64,000 nucleotides of DNA from an uncultured Clostridia bacterium (GCA_948485625.1 CAOMRW010000003.1:47993-111992), one strand, 5' to 3'; positions 25,546 to 34,692 are shown, numbered from the stretch's first letter. Translations and numbers: made by a program. Notes: generated by a model from the letters alone, not told the origin.

Positions 25546-27108
25546 TTATACTGTTTTAATTTTATCTACCACATTTTTTATGTCTTGTGGTATTATTGTT
25601 CTCAAATTATCACTGCCTTTTTCTTTGATTCGCATAGCTTGTTCAAATTTTATCTTTTCTACTAGATTTCTTACTAAATATCCATTTCCAAAATTTTCTT
25701 TTTTTAATTTTACTTCGTTTTTAAAATACTCGATTACAATTTCTTTACAACCTTTTTCTAATTTAAGAATATCTACTTTAAGTTGTTTTAAAAATATTTC
25801 ATATAATTCTTCTACAGTATAATCTGGAAAATCTATAAAAAATTGTATTCTGCTTTTGAAGCCTGAATTTGCATTGATTAGTCTTTCCATTTCTTCTGGA
25901 TAGCCTGCTAATATAACACACAAATCATCTCTATAATCTTCCATTTCTTTAATTAATGTTGCTATACATTCATAACCATAATCATTCCTTCGGCCATCTG
26001 AGCCTTGTATTAGCAAATATGCATCATCTATAAACAATACACCACCTATTGCTTGTTGTATAACATTTTTTGTTTTTGCTGCTGTATGTCCCACATATTC
26101 ACCGATTAAATCTTCTCTACCAACTTCTACAAAAATTCTTTCAGTGCTTAATACCTCATTTTCTGCCAATATGTCCCCAATTATTCTTGCCACTGTTGAT
26201 TTCCCTGTACCAGGATTTCCACTCATACACATATGTAGCATAGTTCTTCCATGTCCGCCTCGTTCTAAATCTACTTCAACGTAGCTCAATATTTTCTTTA
26301 TTTGTTCTTTTACATCATTTAATCCAATTAAAGAATTTAATTGGCGTAATCCATATTGGGATTTTTTATCTGATTTAGGATTATCCCATTTAAACAAAAT
26401 ATCGTTACAATCAAAACAATCTATATTTATTTCTTTTAATTTTTGTTTATTAGCTTTAATGCAAGCTTTAATAAGTGTTTTATCTAATTCTATCATTGAA
26501 TCTTTTGCAATAGCTTCTATCATCCAATCTTCTAAATTTATTTTTAGACCATTTTGTTTTGCTATATTCTTTATATATTGTATCTTTTCTTCTTGTGTAG
26601 GCTCTATTATCTTTAGTTCCCAATAAAAGTTTCTTTGTAACATTTCGAGTAGGTTATCTTTATTTCTTTTTGACATTAACTCTGAATCTTTTATTATAAC
26701 AACAAATATACTATCTGGATTCTTCTTAATGATTGATTCTAATTTTCTATCAATCTTATTTTCATCATCTATAATATAAAGTTTATTTTTCTCAAGTTCA
26801 GCATTTCTTAAAGTATATAAATCAGTGATAATTGTTATTCTATCATCTTCTATTATGTTTTCTTTTACCAATATTTTACTAATTATCTCTACTTCTTTTT
26901 CATACTCTTTAGAATTGTTATCACAAAATAGTATAATATTATTATTTCCTATATTTATCTTATTTTCTTTTTTTAGTCTAATATATTCTACATATTCTTT
27001 CAGTTTATTTCTAAAATAAGTTACACCATAACACTTGTCTAAACTTTTTAAAATATCTTCTGTAGTCTCTTCTTCCATTATTATACTTTGTTTTTTTAAA
27101 TTTTCCAT
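25546..27108 (-). CDS. AAA+ ATPase of the CbbX/SpoVK type with a degenerate N-terminal AAA-like domain
   Basis: About 520 residues (start at MENLKKQS, second methionine, is preferred). In upstream-ATG numbering: Walker A SGNPGTGKST (303-312), Walker B GVLFIDDAYLL (363-373), pore-loop region EYVGHTAAKTKN and arginine finger GFKSR. This core matches CbbX and stage V sporulation protein K. Residues 60-240 resemble a second AAA module lacking Walker A but with a LYIIDDENK strand and a helical lid, a tandem layout like that in T7SS/ESX or CbxX tandem ATPases. Such proteins remodel other proteins. It is flanked by a WYL regulator and unknown genes. Confidence 0.8.
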   Translation of the reverse strand: MENLKKQSIIMEEETTEDILKSLDKCYGVTYFRNKLKEYVEYIRLKKENKINIGNNNIILFCDNNSKEYEKEVEIISKILVKENIIEDDRITIITDLYTLRNAELEKNKLYIIDDENKIDRKLESIIKKNPDSIFVVIIKDSELMSKRNKDNLLEMLQRNFYWELKIIEPTQEEKIQYIKNIAKQNGLKINLEDWMIEAIAKDSMIELDKTLIKACIKANKQKLKEINIDCFDCNDILFKWDNPKSDKKSQYGLRQLNSLIGLNDVKEQIKKILSYVEVDLERGGHGRTMLHMCMSGNPGTGKSTVARIIGDILAENEVLSTERIFVEVGREDLIGEYVGHTAAKTKNVIQQAIGGVLFIDDAYLLIQGSDGRRNDYGYECIATLIKEMEDYRDDLCVILAGYPEEMERLINANSGFKSRIQFFIDFPDYTVEELYEIFLKQLKVDILKLEKGCKEIVIEYFKNEVKLKKENFGNGYLVRNLVEKIKFEQAMRIKEKGSDNLRTIIPQDIKNVVDKIKTV

Positions 27109-27232
27109 TTTAGTTTCAATTCCTTTCACAATTTTAAAAAAAAATCCTATCTACATTATTAGTATATAAGATTTTTTATTTATTGTAAAACGCATTGGTC
27201 ATATTATGTATTTACACTATATTAATTTTTCT

Positions 27233-28210
27233 TTAATACTTTTTTAGTATTTCTTTTAAATTGCTTTTTAACTCCTCTCGAATTGATAGTGGTTCTAAAA
27301 TTTCCACATAATTCAAATATTGCATAATCCACATTTTTAGTCCCTTAGGACAAACATATAATTTCACTTTAAAATGATTCTCATCAATTTTTTGAATTTC
27401 TATATTGTTTCCGAATTTTTCTATTACTGCATCTAATATTAACATATCACATTTTAACTCTATTACTTTTCTTTCTCCGCCAAACATATATACAGAACTT
27501 TGTACAAAGTCTTTGATTGATTGATTAGTTTTAACACTTGATATTTCAGTTGATTTGATATTTTTAATTCTATCTAGTCTAAAATATGACAATTCATTAA
27601 ATTTTTCATTATATGCTATTAAGTAATAAAATTCATTTTCGCAAAGAATAGCATAAGGACTTACTCTTTTTGTTTTTTCTAGTTTTAATTTTTTATTGAT
27701 ATCATATTTATAATATTCAAATTCAACTTTTGTTTTAGATTTTATACTATTTGACAATACTTCTATGTTATTTAATACATCTTTGTTTATTGTCTTTATA
27801 TTTTTACTGTATACTTCTATTTCTTCTGTTTCATTAATTGTTTCTTGTTCATATATACTTAGTAAACCTTTTAATTTTTCTACTATCTCAACTGAAAATG
27901 CTTCTTCCATAAATTTTGAATAATGTAGTAAATCTATCATCATTTTTATTTCACTAAATTCAAAATCTTTTGTTCTTAAATAGTAACCTTGTCTATTTTC
28001 TTTAAATGTTTCTATATCTATATCTAATTTTTCTATTAGCACTCTTATGTTTCTTCTTACCGTTCTGTCTTCTATTTCTTCATCAAATTCTTCTTTTACA
28101 TATTTTATAATATCTTTTACACTTAAAATATGATCCACATCTGAATACTTTTTTAGAACGTCATAAATATAGATTATATTTCCTAAATTTGTATGTAGCT
28201 TATCTTTCAT
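27233..28210 (-). CDS. WYL-domain transcriptional regulator
   Basis: 325 residues. N-terminal winged helix (IIYIYDVLKKYSDVDHILSV then EEIEDRTVRRNIRVLIEKL), central WYL-type Sm-like domain (VSPYAILCENEFYYLIAYN; FRLDRIKNI) and a C-terminal WCX segment (CPKGLKMWIMQYLNYVEIL). WYL proteins sense nucleic acids or nucleotides and very often control phage-defence systems (BrxR, CapW and others). Location between two nuclease genes and an AAA+ ATPase gene fits that role. 72 bases separate it from the upstream nuclease gene and 124 from the ATPase start, leaving room for a regulated promoter. Confidence 0.85.
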   Translation of the reverse strand: MKDKLHTNLGNIIYIYDVLKKYSDVDHILSVKDIIKYVKEEFDEEIEDRTVRRNIRVLIEKLDIDIETFKENRQGYYLRTKDFEFSEIKMMIDLLHYSKFMEEAFSVEIVEKLKGLLSIYEQETINETEEIEVYSKNIKTINKDVLNNIEVLSNSIKSKTKVEFEYYKYDINKKLKLEKTKRVSPYAILCENEFYYLIAYNEKFNELSYFRLDRIKNIKSTEISSVKTNQSIKDFVQSSVYMFGGERKVIELKCDMLILDAVIEKFGNNIEIQKIDENHFKVKLYVCPKGLKMWIMQYLNYVEILEPLSIREELKSNLKEILKKY

Positions 28211-28282
28211 TTATTTTTCCTCTTTTATTGTAATTTTTACATATCATAAATTTCTTTTATTTTTTATATAAATTCAAATAAT

Positions 28283-29560
28283 CTATTCTTTAGCTTCTAC
28301 ATATTCTTTTAACACTTTAATTAAATCATTATATACTTTTTCTACTGTTTCTATAATAACTTTCACTAATTCATTACCTGTAATACTTGGTGAGCATTTC
28401 ATTTTGTACTTTAATATTTTCAAAGCACCTTTTTCTCTTTTTAACTTACAATAGTTTTCGTTCTTTTCTGCTAAATTGGTATTTAGAATATCTATTAGTT
28501 CTATTTTTTTTTCGCTTTTTCTTTCATATTTTTCTTTATTTCTATTACATAAAATTTGGTATGGCATATAATTACAATATTTTTCTTCACACATATTTAA
28601 TATTACAGCTATTTCAATTTCGCTTGAATCAATCCACTCAATATCTAACCCCAAATGACTTTTTTCTATCAGTTCTTTCCTTTCTTCTATATATGAAATG
28701 TGATTTTTTATCTCACTTTTTACATTTTTATTTATATTAATTCTTGTTATATATTGTTGTTTCGAATTTCCACCTGGTCTAAAAAAAGTTATTGCATCAT
28801 CATCTTCTTTGCTATTAAACCCAAAAGTTTTTCGTAGACACTTATCTAATTCTTCTACTTCTTCGTAATTTAATTTTTCTAATAATCCTTTTGTTTTTTC
28901 TTCATCTGTTTTTATATTTTCATAGTATTCTATTATCATTTGCAATATTATATTATTTTTAACATCTTTTAAAGCATCTAAAAAATCATCTACATTTCTC
29001 CTATGAATTTCTATTTTTCTGTTTATTTGAGGATTTTTTTCATATTCAGCTTTATAAAAGTCGAAATTATAAAAATATTGCATTTCGTAGTTTTCTTTAC
29101 TTTTAAATAAAATGTACATAATGTTATAGTCTGCTTTCGTCTTATCGTTTATTGCTCCATTAATTTCTCGGTCTAATTGTCCTGGAACTTCTTTTCCTAT
29201 TTCCTCTCCATATATATTTTTTTCTTTCTTAATTCTTGGGTGTAAAAATGTTTCAGTTTTATCCTCTATCAATATTAACCAATCTTCTTTTTTATTTTCT
29301 TTTTCTATTTCTATATCCAAATAAATATCTATATTTCCATATTTTGAGTATTGCTTAATATTATCATTATTATTTTTTAGGTTGTTTATTTCTTTTATTT
29401 GTATATTATCATCTTTAAAAATAAACTTTTTTATAAAATTAATTGAACATTCCTTTTCTTCTTTATTTTCATTATAAAAATTTTTAAATATATAACATAA
29501 TATTGCATCTTGTGATAATTCTGATGTTGCATAATTAAATAAATTATTTTTAAATTTCAT
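28283..29560 (-). CDS. PD-(D/E)XK nuclease superfamily protein (PDDEXK_4-like)
   Basis: 425 residues. Opens with NLFNYATSELSQDAILCYIF, the helix typical of PDDEXK_4 (PF14281) proteins. The catalytic core is visible as YGNIDIYLDIEIEK (D in strand 2) and WLILIEDKTETFLHP (E-x-K in strand 3), followed by a Q in GQLDREI. Proteins of this family are abundant in defence islands and on prophages. The C-terminal 200 residues are helical and unassigned. GAGGAG before ATG 29560; only 16 bases separate it from the DUF2779 gene upstream, so the two nucleases are almost certainly co-transcribed. Confidence 0.8.
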   Translation of the reverse strand: MKFKNNLFNYATSELSQDAILCYIFKNFYNENKEEKECSINFIKKFIFKDDNIQIKEINNLKNNNDNIKQYSKYGNIDIYLDIEIEKENKKEDWLILIEDKTETFLHPRIKKEKNIYGEEIGKEVPGQLDREINGAINDKTKADYNIMYILFKSKENYEMQYFYNFDFYKAEYEKNPQINRKIEIHRRNVDDFLDALKDVKNNIILQMIIEYYENIKTDEEKTKGLLEKLNYEEVEELDKCLRKTFGFNSKEDDDAITFFRPGGNSKQQYITRININKNVKSEIKNHISYIEERKELIEKSHLGLDIEWIDSSEIEIAVILNMCEEKYCNYMPYQILCNRNKEKYERKSEKKIELIDILNTNLAEKNENYCKLKREKGALKILKYKMKCSPSITGNELVKVIIETVEKVYNDLIKVLKEYVEAKE

Positions 29561-29576
29561 GATTATTCTCCTCTTA

Positions 29577-31049
29577 TTAGAAATTTTTCAATTTTTCCCA
29601 TATTTTAACCATCGCATAAGTATCTAATTTGCAATAATCTAAAAGTCCTTGTCTTATTTTTTCTTGCTCATCTTTTGTTTTTTGGTCAAGTGTTGCAAAT
29701 ACACTCATTGCCTCTCCTCCATTGTGTACTAATGGTAAATTATGATAATCAAGTTCTGGATCATCTGGAAATAATGCTGGTAAAACATATTTAATCGAAT
29801 ACGAACCTTGCATCTCTTTACAATAATACATTCGATTTACAAATGGAATCATTAAGTCTTTTATATTGTTATGTATTATTAATAAATCTTCTCTTAAATC
29901 TTCATATAATTCTGCTAGATTTTTTATTACCATTTTTTCAAATTGCATATTATATGCTAATACACAGGCATTTTCTGGAATATCATTTACTAATTGCTCA
30001 GCTAATTTTCTTCTTGGATCAATTCCTGCCTCTGCTAAAAATTCTTTATGTTTAAGTTCTTCCTTTTCATTTTCTATATAATGCAAGGAATATTGAAAAG
30101 GTATTTGCATATATGGTCTTATTCCATCATATTTTGGAATTGGTTGTTGGAATGTTTCAAAATCCAAAAAGTATAATGGATAGTATAAATTTTTCATAAA
30201 AGTTCTAATCTTTTCTTTATCTATTACAGGTGTTTTATTTAATTCTTCAAATTCCACTTGTTGCTTAAATTTCCAGTTTATATCTTGATTTAATAAATCT
30301 TTAAATGTATAAATACCTTTATTATATAAATTAAGTTTTTGCTCTTTTCTCATTCTTCTAATTTTGAATACATTGTTTTCTGGTAACTTTCTTGTACAAT
30401 AATTCCAATACTCACAATTATATGGATTAAAACAATGTTTTCCAATATCTTGTATTGGTTCGCTTTCTTGTTCCATATATTTATTAATTTCTTTGATTTT
30501 TTCTTTGATTTCATCTTGTTTTGAAAATGCAATTTCTGTTACATCTTCTATATTAAACAACTTATCTAATTCAAGTTCTCCATTTCTTACATATTGATTG
30601 TTAATGTACACTATATTTGCTTTTTTTACTTTATATCCTAAATTAAGAAGTATATATACTTGGTATGAAATATCTTCCAAATAAATATTGTTTATTGAAG
30701 TAGAACTTTTTACTTCATATATTTCTATTCCATCTACATTATTTTTTAAAATATCTATACTACAAAAATTTCTGTTATAATCAAAAGATGCCTCTGTAAT
30801 AATATTAGGCTTTTTTTCTATATATCGTTTTGTTTGCTCTATCATTTTAGATAAATCACTTTGATATTCAATATTTATATATTCTCCAAATAGTTCTTTT
30901 GCAAGTTCCCCTACTGCTGTTCCATTCTCTAAAACAGATTCACTTGCTGTTTTTTCAGCACATTCTGGCTTGTATTTATTTAACCATAGTATTTTATTAC
31001 ATTGTTTTGCTTTGCAGTATTTAGATTTAGACAAATGTACTTTCTCCAT
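29577..31049 (-). CDS. DUF2779 protein: Cas4-like Fe-S nuclease plus DEDD-type exonuclease-like domain
   Basis: About 490 residues from ATG 31049 (MEKVHLSKSK; AAAGGGA upstream). N-terminal cysteines in KYCKAKQCNK and a later CFNPYNCEYWNYC cluster suggest the four-cysteine [4Fe-4S] staple of Cas4/AddB-type nucleases, with ASFDYNRNFCSID and IEIYEVKSST supplying the D and E-x-K residues. The C-terminal half (YFLDFETFQQPIP, LAYNMQFEKMVIKNL, LLDYCKLDTYAMVKIW) is the DUF2779 domain (PF11074), with DEDD-exonuclease motifs. Both halves look catalytically complete. It is the first gene of the co-directional block and likely marks its promoter end. Confidence 0.8.
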   Translation of the reverse strand: MEKVHLSKSKYCKAKQCNKILWLNKYKPECAEKTASESVLENGTAVGELAKELFGEYINIEYQSDLSKMIEQTKRYIEKKPNIITEASFDYNRNFCSIDILKNNVDGIEIYEVKSSTSINNIYLEDISYQVYILLNLGYKVKKANIVYINNQYVRNGELELDKLFNIEDVTEIAFSKQDEIKEKIKEINKYMEQESEPIQDIGKHCFNPYNCEYWNYCTRKLPENNVFKIRRMRKEQKLNLYNKGIYTFKDLLNQDINWKFKQQVEFEELNKTPVIDKEKIRTFMKNLYYPLYFLDFETFQQPIPKYDGIRPYMQIPFQYSLHYIENEKEELKHKEFLAEAGIDPRRKLAEQLVNDIPENACVLAYNMQFEKMVIKNLAELYEDLREDLLIIHNNIKDLMIPFVNRMYYCKEMQGSYSIKYVLPALFPDDPELDYHNLPLVHNGGEAMSVFATLDQKTKDEQEKIRQGLLDYCKLDTYAMVKIWEKLKNF

Positions 31050-31159
31050 ATAATCCCTTTCTTTCATTTATTTATTTTATCAAACTTTATATATTCCATC
31101 CAGTATTTTGGTCATAAAATGTATCTATACTTTTAAAATCACATTTATTTTTCCTTTTA

Positions 31160-31334
31160 CATATCTCTCGTTTCAATATCTAGATGATTTGTAGACTCAT
31201 CTTGTTTTGTCTTTGCCATTTCTAATAATTAAGCATTTCCAATCTGCATTTATATTAAATGATACATCTTCAAATATATTATTATAACTTCCATCATATC
31301 CAAAAGTTAAATTATTTACACTTATTAAAGACAT
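31160..31334 (-). pseudogene. ABC-F ATPase remnant
   Basis: Begins MSLISVNNLTFGYDGSYNNI, then FEDVSFNINADWK, nearly the same as the intact ABC-F at 42480-43964 (MSLINVNNLTFGYEENINNV). The Walker A is ruined (CLIIRNGKDKTR, stop), and after a deletion the piece NHLDIETRDM (the ABC-F TNHLDIET motif) appears before the frame dies. It retains a promoter of the repeated type at 31346-31435. Confidence 0.8.
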
Positions 31335-31345
31335 TATTTCCCTAC

Positions 31346-31435
31346 AAATTACTATCTTGTGTTCCGATTATACCATAAAGGACAGATAATTTTCAACTTA
31401 ATTATCTGCCCTATTTATTGTAAGTTGTTGCTGAG
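31346..31435 (-). promoter_or_regulatory. Repeated promoter-operator element, copy 2
   Basis: Nearly identical over about 85 bp to 22646-22735. Minus strand -35 TTGAAA (31396-31391) in the palindrome loop, -10 TATAAT (31372-31367). It faces the ABC-F remnant. Confidence 0.7.
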
Positions 31436-31438
31436 ATG

Positions 31439-31820
31439 TTATTTATTATATTCTACACATTTTTCTTCTAATAATTTAAAATTACAGCATCTTGCTCTTA
31501 TATTTTTTGGTAATTTTCCATTGCTATATAATTGATATAGTTTAAAAGATTTGTTTTTACTTGCTTATAATTTGCATTTAACCAATCTAACTGTTCTCTT
31601 AATAATTTTTGATATTTTAATTCTGCAATAGTAAAGTTTCTTGTTTAAATCTACTAAAGAGTAATTATTTTCATTTACTGGTATCATATTATTAAAATTA
31701 ACAGCTCCTAATTCGCCATCTTTAATTTTGAAAAAGTCAACTGTATTTTTCATATTTTTGTGTTTAGACTTTGGAGTGATAATGGTGCAAAATACTCACA
31801 AGTATTTTTAGGTAATAATC
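31439..31820 (-). pseudogene. ToxN/AbiQ-family toxin (type III TA) remnant
   Basis: Three or more frameshifts. In order: LLPKNTCEYFAPLS / SPKSKHKNMKNTVDFFKIKD continuing GELGAVNFNNMIPVNENNY / FTIAELKYQKLLREQLDWLN / KSFKLYQLYSNGKLPKNIRA, CCNFKLLEEKC, stop at 31439. The APLSSPK-KHKN and GA-NFNNMIPV motifs are diagnostic for ToxN/AbiQ endoribonucleases. The N-terminal third is missing, and no ToxI-like tandem repeats were seen upstream. The frame changes here are not at CGG, in contrast to the five shift sites. Confidence 0.75.
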
Positions 31821-31914
31821 AATATTTTTTGAAAATTTTCTCTAATTTACATATGGTCTATAAATTCTTTTAAATCTTTTTTATTCTTCTGACAACAGAT
31901 TATATTATAATTTG

Positions 31915-32250
31915 TTATTTAATTAACTTTTCAAATGAATTTGCATTTAATATAGTATTAGATATAAATTCTCCCTTATAAAAATTAGCCCAGTTATTAA
32001 AAATACAAGGTGCATTTTTCGCTTTTTCTAATGAATCTATTTTTATAAAGTTTATTTTAATGTTTTTTCTTTAGCATAATCTGATAATTCTTTTACTTCA
32101 TATTCTACATAAGGTCATTCATTACTATAATAAATAGTAAAATCTTGATTATTTCCTTTTTGTTTTGAATCATTTATTGCATATTCTAGTAATTCTTTTC
32201 CAATTCCTTTTCCTTTAAAACTTCCTGCTACCCATAAGCAATATTTAAGT
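31915..32250 (-). pseudogene. YoaP-type GNAT acetyltransferase remnant
   Basis: Reads LWVAGSFKGKGIGKELLEYA (acetyl-CoA motif) then DFTIYYSNE, TGA, PYVEYEVKELSDYAKEK, a frameshift, and the C-terminal AKNAPCIFNNWANFYKGEFI to a stop at 31915. This is the C-terminal two thirds of a GNAT with a YoaP thioredoxin-like tail; the TGA replaces the family's Cys in the NxCPY motif (TGC to TGA). N-terminal part lost. Confidence 0.7.
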
Positions 32251-32305
32251 TGTGCCAGAAATTATATTAATGTTTACTTTTCATTATTAAATCTCTTTTA
32301 TATGC

Positions 32306-32563
32306 TTAAATATTATTACTTTCTAATATCTTTTTTGCATAAGAACATTCTGCAATAAGATTTTTATTGTATTTTTCTGAATTTTCAATAACACATTTTA
32401 TTAATGTTTTTGCAATTCCTTGTCCTTGATATTTGCTGTCTACTGCAGTATAAATTATATTCCATGTATTATCTAATTCTTTAAATTCACATTCACCAAT
32501 TTCAATTTCATTGTCATAAGCCACTACCCTATTTTCTTTTTTTATAAATTTAATATTAATCAT
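32306..32563 (-). CDS. Short GNAT-family acetyltransferase (YjdJ-like)
   Basis: 85 residues, the usual size of the GNAT_acetyltr_2 (PF14542) group. IEIGECEFKELDNTWNIIYT gives the central strands, then VDSKYQGQGIAKTLIKCVIE holds the acetyl-CoA loop QGQGIA, and NLIAECSYAKKILE ends the domain. These minimal GNATs lack the N-terminal strands of larger enzymes; substrates are unknown. GAGAGGA site before ATG 32563. It borders the pseudogene cluster but is intact. Confidence 0.75.
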   Translation of the reverse strand: MINIKFIKKENRVVAYDNEIEIGECEFKELDNTWNIIYTAVDSKYQGQGIAKTLIKCVIENSEKYNKNLIAECSYAKKILESNNI

Positions 32564-32591
32564 TTTTTATCCTCTCTACAAGTGGTAATTT

Positions 32592-32948
32592 CTATTTCAC
32601 TTTTTTATAAATACTTTCACAAGCTTTACAAGTAATTTTCATTTCATAACTAGCTACTTTTTTGTCTAATATTGTAATTAATGGCTCATTATCTTTTGGA
32701 CAACAAAGTCTATTTTTTATAACAACTAATTCATTATTACAATTTTTGCCTTTTTTACTATCCTCAAAATTTAATAATGCACTCCCAATGCTACCACAAT
32801 TACATTTATATTTTAATTCTAACCTATCATAAGTTGAATAACATAAATAACCTATATTTTCATTACATTTATCACAATACATCCATCCACCATAATTAGT
32901 TGCTAATCTTGTATTTACTAATTCTTTATCTTTTAATGCTCTTGCCAT
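32592..32948 (-). CDS. Small cysteine-rich zinc-ribbon protein
   Basis: About 118 residues from ATG 32948 (MARALKDKEL), chosen because GAAAGGAG is 8 bases upstream. Cysteine pairs appear as CDKC, CNCG, CCPK and CKAC, enough for two zinc ribbons (WMYCDKCNENIGYLCY; YKCNCGSIGSALL). No recognised family. The gene lies between a short GNAT and an XRE regulator in the same direction, so co-transcription is likely. A regulatory or zinc-storage role would be a guess. Confidence 0.6.
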   Translation of the reverse strand: MARALKDKELVNTRLATNYGGWMYCDKCNENIGYLCYSTYDRLELKYKCNCGSIGSALLNFEDSKKGKNCNNELVVIKNRLCCPKDNEPLITILDKKVASYEMKITCKACESIYKKVK

Positions 32949-32978
32949 AACCTTATCTCCTTTCAAAATTGTATTTTA

Positions 32979-33431
32979 TTATTGTTTTTTATCTTTCCAC
33001 TCATGATATAAAATATCTTTTAAAACTAGCATACTTTCTAAAGTATTAAAGTCATATTCTTTCTGGAGTTTAATAAGCATTTCTCTAATTTTACTTGCAT
33101 ACTCTTCTATATTTACTTGCTTTTGATATTTTGCAAGAATTGGATATTTCTTACTCCAAGCATTTGTCCAATTTATTTTTTCTTCTTTTTCTTCATTAGT
33201 ATTTTTTATCACTTGTTCAATTTCTTTTAAGTCTACATCAAATTCAATTAATTCATCTAAAGATAATTTATAAAGTTTTGCTAATTTCTTTGCTTGATAA
33301 ATATCTGGTACAGTTTCATCTGTTTCCCACTTTGAAATTGTTTGTCTACTTACACCCAATTTTTCAGCAACTGTCTCTTGTGATAATCCTGTCTTTTTTC
33401 TTGATTGAAATAAATTATTTCCTAAATTCAT
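32979..33431 (-). CDS. XRE-family transcriptional regulator
   Basis: About 150 residues. N-terminal helix-turn-helix (FQSRKKTGLSQETVAEKLGV then SRQTISKWETDETVPDIYQ, KLYKLSLDELIEFD). The remaining 85 residues are charged and helical and may mediate dimerisation. Start ATG 33431 is preferred: GGAGG lies 8 bases upstream, whereas the upstream GTG (33440) overlaps it. Its target is probably the short operon in which it sits (zinc ribbon and GNAT genes downstream). Confidence 0.8.
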   Translation of the reverse strand: MNLGNNLFQSRKKTGLSQETVAEKLGVSRQTISKWETDETVPDIYQAKKLAKLYKLSLDELIEFDVDLKEIEQVIKNTNEEKEEKINWTNAWSKKYPILAKYQKQVNIEEYASKIREMLIKLQKEYDFNTLESMLVLKDILYHEWKDKKQ

Positions 33432-33561
33432 TTTATCCACCTCCGAATTAAGTGTATAACATTAATCAATTTTTTTCTATCAATTATATTTTGCTATTTT
33501 GCTATTTTTATTAACATGATATTTATTTTAAAGAATATCTTCTACTCCCATTATAACTGCT

Positions 33562-34002
33562 TCAGTTGTGCCTTTCTTCTTGCTTATTCCAAGTCATAAT
33601 ATACTCTATTTCGTTTGTCTTTTCATCTATATCTTCACTTGTAATCTTAAAATCATTCTTTTTATAAAAATTGATGGCACTTATATTTTTCTTATATACA
33701 TTTAAGCTCAAACTATTTCTGTTTTCTTTTACTTTATTTAATAAAGATGTTCCTATTCCATTACACTGATTATTTGTATTAACAAAAATTCCTTCAATAT
33801 AATTATTATCTAATCCAAGAAATCCTACAATTTTTTCTTTAATAATATAAACATAAATTTCTGCATTTGGTAAAATTTCTTTTACATATTTATAATTATT
33901 TTCCCAATATTCTCTTGAAATGAATTTATGAGCTTTTATATTTTTACTTTTCCATATTTGCATTATATCGTTTATATCATTCTTTTCAAATTTTCTTATC
34001 AT
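33562..34002 (-). CDS. GNAT-family N-acetyltransferase
   Basis: 146 residues with the RimI-like pattern: MIRKFEKNDINDIMQIW start, VGFLGLDNNYIEGIFVN central strands, then NQCNGIGTSLLNKVK (Q-C-N-G-I-G-T, the acetyl-CoA loop) and NVYKKNISAINFYKKNDF near the end. Similar Clostridial proteins are annotated as ribosomal-protein or small-molecule acetyltransferases. It overlaps no neighbour; the ferredoxin gene lies 37 bases upstream in the same direction. Confidence 0.82.
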   Translation of the reverse strand: MIRKFEKNDINDIMQIWKSKNIKAHKFISREYWENNYKYVKEILPNAEIYVYIIKEKIVGFLGLDNNYIEGIFVNTNNQCNGIGTSLLNKVKENRNSLSLNVYKKNISAINFYKKNDFKITSEDIDEKTNEIEYIMTWNKQEERHN

Positions 34003-34038
34003 ATATTTCTCCTATAAATTCATCATCTAATGATTTTC

Positions 34039-34227
34039 TTATTCTAATACTAATGCTTTTTTAGGGCAAAAATTTGAACATTTGCCACATCTTATACATT
34101 TATCATAATTTATTTTAGGTGCTTCAAAATCTTTCTGAGTTAATGCTCCAACTGGACAAACATTTACAGCTGGGCATTTATGATTTTGTGGGCAATTTTT
34201 TATTACTATTTTTAATTTTCTATCCAT
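34039..34227 (-). CDS. 4Fe-4S ferredoxin-type protein
   Basis: About 62 residues (start MDRKLK at 34227 behind GAAAGGAG). Two cysteine groups: CPQNHKCPAVNVCPVGAL (C-x5-C-x4-C-x-x-G pattern) and CIRCGKCSNFCPKKAL, the classical C-x2-C-x2-C-x3-CP motif. The first cluster motif is atypical, so one or two [4Fe-4S] clusters may be bound. This resembles the small ferredoxin-like proteins encoded with DUF4180 and flavodoxin genes. Electron carrier role inferred; partners probably include the flavodoxin gene just upstream. Confidence 0.82.
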   Translation of the reverse strand: MDRKLKIVIKNCPQNHKCPAVNVCPVGALTQKDFEAPKINYDKCIRCGKCSNFCPKKALVLE

Positions 34228-34313
34228 AAATTTATCTCCTTTCATAATTGTAATTTGTTAAAAAGTTGTAATTTGTCTACTTTTTGACTATACTTAAAAT
34301 TGCAATTTTTGTT

Positions 34314-34664
34314 CTACTTACTTAACATTTTTATTGCTTCATCTTCATTTTCTACAAAAAATATATCTTTACCATTATTACTTTCATATATGAAATCTTT
34401 TAATGGTTTACTTGTATATTTTGGGTAATCTCCATATATAGCAAATTTAGTCTGATAATTTATAAATTTTTGTAAAATTTCTCCTGCTAATCCCTTACTT
34501 AATATAAAAAAATCTTCTGTTACTGCGTGTTTATTTAATGCTATTTTATAACAATTTGTTTCATATCTTATAGTCATAATAAAATCTATTGCTGATTGAA
34601 TGTCTTTTATTATAATTTCATTACTTTTTACTATTGCTATATCATTTATAATTTTTGTTTCCAT
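34314..34664 (-). CDS. DUF4180-family protein
   Basis: 116 residues, full length for DUF4180. Diagnostic pieces: VKSNEIIIKDIQSAIDFIMT, LNKHAVTEDFFILSKGLAGE, EILQKFINYQTKFAIYGDY. Function unknown; members are cytosolic and occur in many Bacillota, often near regulators or redox genes. AAGGAG before ATG 34664. It lies between a ferredoxin and a flavodoxin gene, all co-directional, so a link to redox stress is possible but unproven. Confidence 0.8.
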   Translation of the reverse strand: METKIINDIAIVKSNEIIIKDIQSAIDFIMTIRYETNCYKIALNKHAVTEDFFILSKGLAGEILQKFINYQTKFAIYGDYPKYTSKPLKDFIYESNNGKDIFFVENEDEAIKMLSK

Positions 34665-34692
34665 TTCTATTTCTCCTTAAAATTGTAATTTA

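Noticed and set aside
31439..31820. ToxN/AbiQ frame breaks as further programmed shifts
   Set aside because: The breaks include both insertions and deletions in different contexts and no CGG; the N-terminus is also missing.
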